Under the pieces are notes generated by a model that was given only the letters and a program-made list of their open reading frames with translations, was not told the DNA's origin and made no database searches. 64,000 nt of DNA, from NCBI RefSeq assembly GCF_018531465.1, contig NZ_JAHDTF010000049.1, positions 1-64,000 of the forward strand. Reading direction: 5' to 3'. The translations under genes and the position numbers were made by a program. Source of the stretch: Sphaerisporangium fuscum. GTDB lineage: Bacteria; Actinomycetota; Actinomycetes; Streptosporangiales; Streptosporangiaceae. Shown piece after piece: positions 9,073 to 16,828 of the stretch (position 1 is its first letter; each line of letters starts with the position of its first letter).

Positions 9073-9924
9073 TCAGGCGAGCTGGGCCTCGGCCGCGGCG
9101 ATCAGTTCCTGGAGGCGGAGGCCGTGGCGGGCGTCGAGGGGGTGGCCGCCGCCGCGGCGGACGGTCTGGGCGAACTCGGCGACCATGTCGGGGAAGACGT
9201 CGTACCCGAGGTCGCCGCCGTCGAGCGTCTCGCTGCCGTGGCGGCCGAACACGGCGACGTGGGAGGAGCCGCGTTCGAGGCGCGCGGCCATGGACAGCGA
9301 CGCCTCGCTGACCGCCCCGGTCTCGTGCTCCAGCAGCAGCCCCACCCAGCCCAGCGGATGGCCGTGGGCGCGGATGCCGGTGACGCGGCCGAGGGCGGCG
9401 TCGAGCATGTCGATCATGTGCGGGCCGACGTCGAGGACGGCGCCGCGCTCCTGCCGCCACGGGGAGTCGATGGTGTGCAGCGCGCCGGACACGTTCATGG
9501 CGTACCCGCCGAACGGCTCGATGCCGCGGACCCGTTCCAGGAACGCCTTGGTCGCCGCCGAGTACCGGAAGGTGAGCACCATCTGCGACGCCACCCCGGC
9601 CTCGCCCACCGCGTCGGCCAGGCGCTTGGCGCCGTCGAGGCCGGCCGCGAGCGGCTTCTCCAGCAGCAGCGCCTTGCCGGCCCTGGCGGCCTGGACGGCG
9701 AGCTCGGCCTGCACGCCCGGCGGCACGCAGAACGCGACGGCCTCGCAGACGTCGAACAGTTCCTCGATGCGCTCGTAGACGGGGACGCCCAGCCGGGCGG
9801 CGGCCCGCGGCCTGCGCGCCCAGACGCCGACGAGCCGCGTGTGCGGTCCCTTGGCGAGTGCGGGGGCGTGCACCGACTCCGCCCACTGTCCGGCTCCGAC
9901 CAGCCCCACCGACACAGGCTCCAC
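9073..9924 (-). CDS. Gfo/Idh/MocA family NAD(P)-dependent oxidoreductase
   Basis: 283 residues from GTG 9924. The N-terminal Rossmann motif is GLVGAGQWAESVHAPAL (residues 8-24), followed by VCEAVAFCVPP and the family's active-site lysine motif LLEKPLAAG near residue 95; the C-terminal half is the alpha/beta substrate domain with RHGLRLQELIAAAEAQL at the end. Members oxidise or reduce sugars, inositols and related alcohols using bound NAD(P). It is the last gene, 101 bp after the SDR, of a five-gene set transcribed leftward, and is probably part of that catabolic operon. Confidence 0.85.
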   Translation of the reverse strand: MEPVSVGLVGAGQWAESVHAPALAKGPHTRLVGVWARRPRAAARLGVPVYERIEELFDVCEAVAFCVPPGVQAELAVQAARAGKALLLEKPLAAGLDGAKRLADAVGEAGVASQMVLTFRYSAATKAFLERVRGIEPFGGYAMNVSGALHTIDSPWRQERGAVLDVGPHMIDMLDAALGRVTGIRAHGHPLGWVGLLLEHETGAVSEASLSMAARLERGSSHVAVFGRHGSETLDGGDLGYDVFPDMVAEFAQTVRRGGGHPLDARHGLRLQELIAAAEAQLA

Positions 9925-10025
9925 GCGCTCAGCTCCCCGACGTATCCGGATATTTCATCCAATAGGCCGCGAGATTAGCAAGCACGAACGTGTCGCGCGG
10001 CCGACTTCGCCCGAACACCCCGCTT

Positions 10026-10823
10026 CTACCCGGCCGCGTCCCGCCAGGAGCGGATGGCGTGCTCGGGACGGTGGGCGGTGGTGCCGCCGTCGACGGCGAC
10101 GACCTGCCCGGTGACGCACCGGGCCTCGTCGGAGGCCAGGAAGGCGACGAGCGCGGCGACGTCCTCCGGGCTCGCCGCCCACGGCAGCACGCGCTCGGCG
10201 GCCTTCTCCGCGAGCCTCTCCGGGCTCATGACGGCCCGCGCCACCTCGGTCATCACCAATCCGGGCGCGACCGCGTTGCACCGGATGCCGCGCGCGCCGT
10301 ACATCGTCGCGACATAACGGATGAATCCATTAAGGGCCGCCTTCGACGTGCCGTACGCCGCGTGGTCGGTGTCCCCCACCAGCCCGGAGACCGACGAGGT
10401 GACGACGATCGCCCCGCCCCCGGTCATGCGCGGCACGGCGTGCTTGACGGCGAGCACGGCGCCGCGCAGGTTCACGGCCATCGTGCGGTCCCAGACCTCC
10501 ACGTCGAGGTCGAGCAGATCACCGTCCCGCCCGTACACCTCCCGGTCCAGGCAGGCGGCGTTGGAGTGCACCACGTCCAGCCCGCCGAAGTGCCCGGCCA
10601 GCTCCTCCACGGCCGCGGCGACCGAGCCCTCGTCGGCGACGTCGCACTTCAGGGCGAGCGCCGCCGGGCCGATCCCGGTGGCGACCCGCCAGGCGGCGTC
10701 GGCGCGGACGTCGGCGACGCCGACCCGCGCGCCCTCGGCCGCCAGCCTGCGGGCCGTCGCGGCCCCGATTCCCGAGCCGCCGCCGGTGACCAGGGCGACC
10801 CTGCCCTCGAACCTCGGCCTCAC
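10026..10823 (-). CDS. SDR family NAD(P)-dependent oxidoreductase
   Basis: 265 residues from GTG 10823, whose GTGA overlaps the P450 stop. Classical short-chain dehydrogenase: TGGGSGIG cofactor motif near residue 13, NAA near 88 in place of the usual NAG, catalytic TSSVSG serine, and YGTSK active-site Tyr/Lys near 157; it ends with VTGQVVAVDGGTTA, the usual SDR terminus. It probably oxidises an alcohol produced by the P450 or by the hydrolase encoded upstream, but the substrate is unknown. Confidence 0.9.
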   Translation of the reverse strand: MRPRFEGRVALVTGGGSGIGAATARRLAAEGARVGVADVRADAAWRVATGIGPAALALKCDVADEGSVAAAVEELAGHFGGLDVVHSNAACLDREVYGRDGDLLDLDVEVWDRTMAVNLRGAVLAVKHAVPRMTGGGAIVVTSSVSGLVGDTDHAAYGTSKAALNGFIRYVATMYGARGIRCNAVAPGLVMTEVARAVMSPERLAEKAAERVLPWAASPEDVAALVAFLASDEARCVTGQVVAVDGGTTAHRPEHAIRSWRDAAG

Positions 10824-12034
10824 CACTCCACCAGCAGGGACGTCAGCCCGCGGCCCACGATCGACCTGCGGTGGGCGATCGGCTGACCGGGCACCGGCCG
10901 CAGGCGCGGCAGGCGGTCGCCGAGCACCTCGAACGCCGTCCGCAACTGCAGGCGGGCCAGTGCGGCGCCCACGCAGAAGTGGATGCCGTACCCGAAGGTC
11001 ATGTGGGCGTCGGCGTTGCGGCGCCGGATGTCGAAGGTCTCGGGCGAGGGGAAGACCTTCTCGTCGTGCGCGGCCGAGTCGGTCGAGAGCAGCACCAGCG
11101 CGCCCGCCGGGATGGTGACGCCGTGCAGCTCGATGTCGGCGCGGGCGTAGCGGTAGGACCCGAGGCTGGCGCCGTCGATGCGCATGCACTCCTCGACGGC
11201 GTTCTGCACGAGCTCGGGCGGGACCGGCCAGGCGTCCTCGCGCAGCAGCCGCAGCACGCTGTTGCCCAGCTGGTTCGGCACGGTGTCGTTGCCGCCGAGC
11301 AGGATCGTGGAGATCAGCTCGACGACCTCCCGGTGCGTCAGCTCGCTGCCGATCAGCCCGGTCATCAGTGAGGTGAAGTCGTCGCGCGGCTCGGCGGCGC
11401 GGGCGGCGACCAGCTTGTCGACGTAGTCGAGGTATTCGAGGAAACTGCGCGCCAGCACCAGCTGCCGGTCCGGCGGCTGCGGCGAGAGGAACAGCAGGAA
11501 CCAGTCCTTGACGTGCTGCTTGACGAACTCCTCGTCCGCCTCGGGCACTCCGATGAACCGCGCGGTGAGCTTGGCGGACGGCACGTGGGCGATCTCGGCG
11601 ACGAGGTCGCCCCCGCCGTCCGGCGCGACCCGGTCCAGCAGCTCCTCGTTCAGCCGCCGGAACCGTTCCTGCATCGCGGTGACGGCCCGGGGGGTGAACG
11701 CCCGCGACACCGAGCGGCGCAGCCGGGTGTGGGTCGGCGGGTCGACGTTGGCCACGAAGCTGGACAGGAAGGAGCCGTGGTCGCCGAGGACCTTCTTGGT
11801 CTCCTCGGCGAGGCTGCGCGAGATGGTGAGCGATCCCTCGGACGAGAACCGCCTGGCGTCGCCGTACGCCGCCCGCACGTCCTCGTAGCGGCTCAGGACG
11901 TACGCGCCGAGGTGCTCGCTGCGGAACACCGGCCGCTCGTCCCTGAGCCTGCGCAGGAAGGCGTACGGCGACGCGACGTGCCAGTCGGCGGTGACGTCGA
12001 AGTCGGCGGCGGTGGCCGGAGAGGTGTCTTCCAT
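10820..12034 (-). CDS. Cytochrome P450
   Basis: 404 residues, normal for a soluble bacterial P450. The I-helix oxygen-activation motif is LLGGNDTVPNQLG near residue 245, the K-helix ExxR motif is ECMR near 287, and the haem-ligand loop is FGYGIHFCVGAALARLQ near 350, with the cysteine as thiolate ligand. It needs a ferredoxin and a reductase, and neither is encoded here. The start is ATG 12034, 2 bp after the stop of the phosphotriesterase-like gene, so it sits inside a compact operon. The substrate is unknown; the partner genes suggest hydroxylation of a lipophilic ester or lactone. Confidence 0.92.
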   Translation of the reverse strand: MEDTSPATAADFDVTADWHVASPYAFLRRLRDERPVFRSEHLGAYVLSRYEDVRAAYGDARRFSSEGSLTISRSLAEETKKVLGDHGSFLSSFVANVDPPTHTRLRRSVSRAFTPRAVTAMQERFRRLNEELLDRVAPDGGGDLVAEIAHVPSAKLTARFIGVPEADEEFVKQHVKDWFLLFLSPQPPDRQLVLARSFLEYLDYVDKLVAARAAEPRDDFTSLMTGLIGSELTHREVVELISTILLGGNDTVPNQLGNSVLRLLREDAWPVPPELVQNAVEECMRIDGASLGSYRYARADIELHGVTIPAGALVLLSTDSAAHDEKVFPSPETFDIRRRNADAHMTFGYGIHFCVGAALARLQLRTAFEVLGDRLPRLRPVPGQPIAHRRSIVGRGLTSLLVEW

Positions 12035-12036
12035 GA

Positions 12037-13005
12037 TCACGACCTCGGGGTGAGGATCCTTCGGGGGTTCTCGACGAGCATCTGGTCGATCTGGTCCTCG
12101 GTCACGCCGCGTTCGCGCAGCTCGGGGAGGACGTCGCGGGAGATGTGCAACAGGTGGTAGTTCGGGTGCCGCTCGCGCACCACCTGGGCGTCGAAGCGGT
12201 CGTTGAAGCAGTAGGAGTCGTGCGACAGCACCATGCGCCCGGCGTGGCCGCGGGCGCACATCTCGGCGACGACCGCCACCCGGTCCTCGAAGGGGCTGAT
12301 CGTGTCGATGCCGAACCGGTCCATGCCGATGAAGGAGCCCGCGGCGACGAGCTCCTCCAGGTAGCCGAGGTCGGTGGAGTCGCCGGCGTGGCCGATCACC
12401 ACCCGCGTGAGGTCGACGCCCTCGGCGGCGAGGAGCCGCTGCTGCTCCAGGCCGCCGCGCGAGGCGCTGTGGGAGTGCGTGGTGATCGGCGCCCCCGTCT
12501 CCAGGTGCGCCCGCGCGACCGCGCGGAACACGCGCTCGCAGCCCGGCGTCATGCCCTGGTGGTCGGAGGCGCACTTCAGGATCGCCGCCTTCACCCCGGT
12601 CCGCCCGATGCCCTCGGTGATGTCCCTGACGAAGAACTCGGCGAGCCGGTCGGGCCCGCCGAACAGGCTGCCGGGGCCGCGGTTGCCGAAGTACGGCGGC
12701 AGCGCGTCGTAGGTGTAGAGCCCGGTGGCGACGACGATGTCGACCTCGGTCAGCTCGGCCACCCGCTGCACCGCCGGGACGTAGCGGCCGAGGCCGACCA
12801 CCGTGAGGTCCACGATGGTGTCGATGCCCTCGGCCTTGAGCTCGTCCAGCCTCGCGGCCGCCTCCCGGGCCCGCAGCTCCAGGTCCCAGCCCTCGGGGAT
12901 GTCGGGCCAGTTCCACAGGATCTCCGGGCTGAGCCCGAAGACGTGCTCGTGCATGAGCGTCGCCCCGAGGTCGGTCACCGGCCCCCGTACCGTCTGGACG
13001 CTCAC
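12037..13005 (-). CDS. Phosphotriesterase-family metal-dependent hydrolase (lactonase-like)
   Basis: 322 residues in a TIM-barrel amidohydrolase fold. The binuclear metal site can be followed: HEH at residues 19-21, the lysine that is carbamylated in this family in AAILKCASD near 145, histidines in ITTHSHSA and VVIGHAGDS, and the terminal aspartate in LSHDS. The phosphotriesterase family includes true phosphotriesterases, quorum-quenching lactonases and unassigned esterases; the operon (dioxygenase, P450, SDR) favours a lactone or ester substrate, which is inference. The start is GTG 13005, overlapping the dioxygenase stop by 4 bp. Confidence 0.88.
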   Translation of the reverse strand: MSVQTVRGPVTDLGATLMHEHVFGLSPEILWNWPDIPEGWDLELRAREAAARLDELKAEGIDTIVDLTVVGLGRYVPAVQRVAELTEVDIVVATGLYTYDALPPYFGNRGPGSLFGGPDRLAEFFVRDITEGIGRTGVKAAILKCASDHQGMTPGCERVFRAVARAHLETGAPITTHSHSASRGGLEQQRLLAAEGVDLTRVVIGHAGDSTDLGYLEELVAAGSFIGMDRFGIDTISPFEDRVAVVAEMCARGHAGRMVLSHDSYCFNDRFDAQVVRERHPNYHLLHISRDVLPELRERGVTEDQIDQMLVENPRRILTPRS

Positions 13006-13790
13006 GGCGCGCCCTGGGAGACGACCGGGAAGCGGGGGTGGTCGAACGGCTGGTTGACGCGCAGGCCCAGGCCGTCGGTCTGCTTGTAGGGGGTGCCGGT
13101 GTAGAGCGCGTCGGCGTCGAAGTAGGTGACCGTGAACGACAGGCGGGGGCTGTCCTTGCGGTTGGCCGCCGCGCCGTGCACGGTCAGCGCGTGGTGCACC
13201 GTCGCGTCCCCGGCGGCGAGGTCGAGCGGCGGCGACAGCTCCAGTTCCTTCAGCCAGGGGTGCTGGGTGAGCTGGTCGTCGCCGTCGCGGGTGAAGCTGC
13301 GGCCGAGGATGCCGTGCCGGTGGGAGCCGTTGTAGAAGCGCAGGCTCCCCATCTCGGCGGGGACGTCGACGAGCGCCAGCCAGATGGTCAGCATCGCCGA
13401 GCGGTCCATGGGCATCCAGGGGAAGTCCTGGTGGAACTCGGTGGCGCCGTGCCCGCCGTCGCCGGGCTCCTTGACCAGCAGGTTCGTCACCTGGATGCGC
13501 ACCCCGCGGACGCCGTGCAGCAGGCGGGCGGCACAGCGGCCCATGGCGGGGTCGAAGGCGAGGTCGTGGAAGGCCTCGTCGGTCTCGGCGATGTCCCTGG
13601 ACTGGCCGAACGCCTGGTCGACCAGGGTGGTGCGCTCCCTGGGGCGCGCCCTGAGGTATCCGAGCGCCCGCTCGCGCAGCGCGTCCACCGTTCCGGAGCC
13701 CACCAGGCGCGGCAGCCGCACCCAGCCGTTCTCCTTGAAGAAGTCGACCTCGTGATCGGTCACCTCACGGACCGGGGCATTGATGGCCAT
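13002..13790 (-). CDS. Phytanoyl-CoA dioxygenase (PhyH) family protein
   Basis: 262 residues. The Fe(II)/2-oxoglutarate oxygenase facial triad is visible as HxD in EFHQDFPW near residue 120 and the distal histidine in HALTVHGAAANRK near 210, with the following Arg/Lys likely to bind 2-oxoglutarate. The protein is probably a cytosolic hydroxylase of an unknown organic substrate. It is the first gene of an operon running through the hydrolase, P450, SDR and probably the Gfo/Idh gene. A CAAGCGCTTG palindrome lies 33 bp upstream of its ATG. Confidence 0.88.
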   Translation of the reverse strand: MAINAPVREVTDHEVDFFKENGWVRLPRLVGSGTVDALRERALGYLRARPRERTTLVDQAFGQSRDIAETDEAFHDLAFDPAMGRCAARLLHGVRGVRIQVTNLLVKEPGDGGHGATEFHQDFPWMPMDRSAMLTIWLALVDVPAEMGSLRFYNGSHRHGILGRSFTRDGDDQLTQHPWLKELELSPPLDLAAGDATVHHALTVHGAAANRKDSPRLSFTVTYFDADALYTGTPYKQTDGLGLRVNQPFDHPRFPVVSQGAP

Positions 13791-13820
13791 GCCTCAGTGT
13801 CGAACCAACCGACCCACTAA

Positions 13821-13834
13821 AGCAAGCGCTTGGT
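13821..13834. promoter_or_regulatory. CAAGCGCTTG operator upstream of the PhyH-P450 operon
   Basis: CAAGCGCTTG at 13823-13832 with flanks A-G before and G-T after, which is a full match to the KstR2-type consensus AnCAAGnnCTTGnT. It lies 33 bp upstream of the PhyH start, a position suited to blocking the promoter. Identical 10-mers precede the genes at 766 and 22976. Confidence 0.55.
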
Positions 13835-14428
13835 CTACCCGAAGCACCCCTGCTCGGCCGCCCGCCCCGCACGCGACATCTCCGGCCGGCGCCGACGTGA
13901 CTTATCGAGAAATGCGGGATTCTCGCCATTCCCGGCGGCCCGAAAACAGCGGCGCCTCACGATGACCGGCCATCGCCGCTGCACCCCGTTGCGGAGCGCG
14001 GCGTTTCCCCTGAACATTCCGCCGACATCCCGAAACAGGTCGTCCCGACCGTAATGATCACCGGTAGTGACAGCACGGCCGCCCATTACCGAGAAAGTTG
14101 CCCGCAGTCAGAAGATCGTGATAATTCATGGAGCTCGCACCATCTTGATGGCAAGCGTAGCGATTTGCGTTTTACGCGGCTATTGAGGCAACCGACGCTG
14201 GATCGCGAGTTCCAGCGGAGAAGGCAAGGTCCGAGCCCGCCGCACGCTGTCGCGGGCGGCTTCGAAGTGGGAGAGCGTCGAGATGCCGGTCGATGTCGGT
14301 GCCGACCGCGGGCAGGGCCCCCTGTCCCGGATCATGCCGAAACCCCTCAGCTCTCGCCCGGAGGGCGCGGCCGAGACCACGCGGCCCGGCGGCGACGACG
14401 TACGGCCGGCTTCCGGCCTGTTCCGCCC
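13835..14428. other. Gene-free interval between the PhyH operon and DUF742 gene
   Basis: About 590 bp without a convincing gene. The stretch 14050-14200 is noticeably less GC-rich than the surroundings and may hold the promoter of the DUF742 gene. An open frame runs through 14054-14428 in frame with DUF742, but its translation is Arg/Pro-rich in the way of non-coding GC-rich DNA. No roadblock or kinase gene of a conservon could be found in it. Confidence 0.5.
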
Positions 14429-14818
14429 ATGACGACCCTGTCCGGCGGACCGGCCGGTGAGCAGTGGATCGACGACGACGCCGGGCGCATCGTCCGCCCG
14501 TACGTCATGACCCGCGGCCGCACGACGCCGAGCCGGGGGCGGATCGACCTCGTCGCGCTCGTGGCGACCACCGCCCCCGCGATCCCGGCGGAACCGGGCT
14601 TCGGTCCGGAGCACCACGCCATCGTCGAGATCTGCCGGCGGCCGCTGTCCGTCGCGGAGATCGCCGCCCGCCTGGACCTGCCCGCCGGCACCGTGCGCGT
14701 CCTGCTCGGCGACCTGGCCGACCGAGGGCATGTGGCGATCCACGAGCCTCCGCGCGAGGAGGACCTTCTCGACCTGGAGATCTACCAGGCCGTGCTCGAG
14801 GGGCTACGGACGCTCTGA
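14429..14818 (+). CDS. DUF742 family protein (conservon CvnC-like), orphan
   Basis: 129 residues from ATG 14429. The family hallmarks are RIVRPYVMTRGRT near residue 20, FGPEHHAIVEICRRPLSVAEIAARLDLPAGTVRVLLGDL (a winged-helix-like segment) in the middle, and the terminal LEIYQAVLEGLRTL. DUF742 proteins are normally encoded between a roadblock protein and an Arf/MglA-like GTPase in actinomycete conservons together with a sensor kinase, and act in membrane-associated signalling. Here none of the partners is adjacent: the next gene, 190 bp on, is an SDR. It may work with a conservon elsewhere or be a relic. Confidence 0.8.
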   Translation: MTTLSGGPAGEQWIDDDAGRIVRPYVMTRGRTTPSRGRIDLVALVATTAPAIPAEPGFGPEHHAIVEICRRPLSVAEIAARLDLPAGTVRVLLGDLADRGHVAIHEPPREEDLLDLEIYQAVLEGLRTL

Positions 14819-15007
14819 CCCACCTCGCGCCGGGGCGGGCCGTACGGCGGCCGGGCCTCCACCCCTCAGGGGAGCGAGAGACAATCGACCGGAGGGGGGA
14901 TTTATACCCGCGCTTGCAATAACAGGCGTGTGCAACTAACGTCGGCCGTGGGGCCGGTGCGAGCGCCGGCCGCGCGAGCAGGCGAGCGACCACCTGGAGG
15001 CGGACAG

Positions 15008-15802
15008 ATGCACATCGACCTCAGCGGCCGCACCGCACTGGTGACCGGCTCCACCTCGGGCATCGGCCAGGCCATCGCCACGTCCTTCGCCCGGGCGGGC
15101 GCGCGCGTCCTGGTGAACGGGCGCGACGAGAAGCGCACGCGGGAGGCGGCCGACCGCATCCGGGAGGAGACCGGCAACCGCGACGTCCAGGCCATGGCGG
15201 CCGACGTCGCCACCGCCGAGGGCGCGCAGGCGATCACGGTGGTGGAGCCCGACGTCGACATCCTGGTCAACAACACCGGCATCTTCGCCGCCAAGCCGGT
15301 GTTCGAGATCCCCGACGAGGAGTGGCGGCGCTTCTTCGAGGTCAACGTCCTCAGCGGGGTGCGCCTGGCCCGCTTCTACATTCCACGGATGGCCGAACGG
15401 GGCTGGGGGCGGGTGATCTTCATCAGCAGCGACTCGTCGGTGCTGCCGCCGACCGAGATGGTGCACTACGGGATGACCAAGACGGCCCAGCTCGCCGTCT
15501 CCCGCGGCATGGCCCAGTCGGTCGCCGGCAGCGGTGTCACGGTCAACTGCGTGTTGCCCGGCCCGACGCTCACCCCGGGGGTCGAGGAGTTCATCACCGA
15601 CCTCATGGGCGACGAGGTCCCCTTCTCCGAGGCGGAGCGGCGGTTCATGACCGAGGAACGGCCGACGTCCCTGCTCGGCCGGCTCATCCGCCCCGAAGAG
15701 GTGGCGAACCTCGTGCTGTACGTCGGCTCCGAGCTCTCCGCCGCGACCAACGGGGCCGCCCTGCGCGCCGACGGCGGCGTCATCCCGACCATCATTCCCT
15801 GA
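15008..15802 (+). CDS. SDR family NAD(P)-dependent oxidoreductase
   Basis: 264 residues from ATG 15008, with GGAGG 9 bases upstream. Cofactor motif TGSTSGIG at residues 12-19, NNTGI near 91 (NNxG), catalytic serine in ISSDSS, and YGMTK near 156. The C-terminus GGVIPTIIP is close to that of the YoxD/Rhizobium-type SDR group. Substrate unknown. An AT-richer segment at 14900-14940 upstream probably contains its promoter. It is followed 79 bp later by an aldo/keto reductase and may be cotranscribed with it. Confidence 0.88.
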   Translation: MHIDLSGRTALVTGSTSGIGQAIATSFARAGARVLVNGRDEKRTREAADRIREETGNRDVQAMAADVATAEGAQAITVVEPDVDILVNNTGIFAAKPVFEIPDEEWRRFFEVNVLSGVRLARFYIPRMAERGWGRVIFISSDSSVLPPTEMVHYGMTKTAQLAVSRGMAQSVAGSGVTVNCVLPGPTLTPGVEEFITDLMGDEVPFSEAERRFMTEERPTSLLGRLIRPEEVANLVLYVGSELSAATNGAALRADGGVIPTIIP

Positions 15803-15881
15803 TCGGGTGTTCGTCCTCCTCGATCCCCGGGGACAGGCACCCGGTTCGATCCAGCAGAACAAGCAAGTTAGGCGACAAACC

Positions 15882-16706
15882 ATGTCAGTCGTGCCCGATA
15901 TCACCTTCAACAACGGCGTGCGGATCCCGCAGCTCGGTTTCGGCGTCTTCCAGGTGCCGGAGTCGGAGACCGTCGCCGCCGTCACCACCGCCCTGGAGGC
16001 GGGCTACCGCAGCATCGACACCGCCGCCATCTACGGCAACGAGGAGGGCGTCGGCGAGGCGATCGCCCGGTCCGGGCTCCCCCGCCAGGAGCTCTTCGTC
16101 ACCACCAAGCTGTGGAACAGCGAGCAGGGCTACGACTCCACCCTCAACGCCTTCGACGCCAGCCTCGCCAAGCTCGGGCTGGACTACCTCGACCTGTACC
16201 TCATCCACTGGCCCACCCCGGCCAAGGACCGCTACCTGGAGACCTGGCGCGCCTTCGAGAAGCTCTACGCCGACGGCCGGGTCCGCGCGATCGGCGTGTC
16301 GAACTTCCAGCCCGCCCACCTGCGCCGGCTGCTCGACCACGGCGGCGTCGTGCCGGTGATCAACCAGGTCGAGCTCCACCCGAACCTCCAGCAGGACGAG
16401 CTGCGCGCCTTCCACGCCGAGCACGCCATCGTCACCGAGGCCTGGAGCCCGCTGGCCCAGGGCGCCCTCCTGAAGGACCCGGTGATCACCTCGATCGCCG
16501 ACCGGCTCGGGAAGAGCCCCGCCCAGGTGATCCTGCGCTGGCACCTCCAACTCGGCAACGTCGTCATCCCCAAGTCGGTCACCCCGGAGCGCATCCGCGA
16601 GAACATCGACGTCTTCGATTTCGCCCTGACCGACGACGACATGGCCGCCATCAAGCCCCTCGACAACGGCACCCGCGTCGGCCCCGATCCCGACACCTTG
16701 AACTGA
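15882..16706 (+). CDS. Aldo/keto reductase (2,5-diketo-D-gluconate reductase type)
   Basis: 274 residues from ATG 15882. The catalytic tetrad is readable: Asp in RSIDTAAIYGNE, Tyr in the same block, Lys in TTKLWNS and His in LYLIHWP. Other family blocks are IGVSNFQPAHLRRLL, INQVELHPNLQQ and the NADPH-binding IPKSVTPERIRENIDVFDF near the C-terminus. It reduces aldehydes or ketones, possibly sugar derivatives, with NADPH in the cytoplasm. The upstream SDR suggests a shared redox role. Confidence 0.92.
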   Translation: MSVVPDITFNNGVRIPQLGFGVFQVPESETVAAVTTALEAGYRSIDTAAIYGNEEGVGEAIARSGLPRQELFVTTKLWNSEQGYDSTLNAFDASLAKLGLDYLDLYLIHWPTPAKDRYLETWRAFEKLYADGRVRAIGVSNFQPAHLRRLLDHGGVVPVINQVELHPNLQQDELRAFHAEHAIVTEAWSPLAQGALLKDPVITSIADRLGKSPAQVILRWHLQLGNVVIPKSVTPERIRENIDVFDFALTDDDMAAIKPLDNGTRVGPDPDTLN

Positions 16707-16828
16707 TCGGGGCCGCCCTCCGTCCAGGGCCACATGGACGCTGTCGACCATGAGACGCCACCGTGGCCGGATGTCCGGCCAGGGCGGCGTGGGTCTGAAG
16801 GTTTCGGGCTCCGCCGGCGGCCGCTCGA

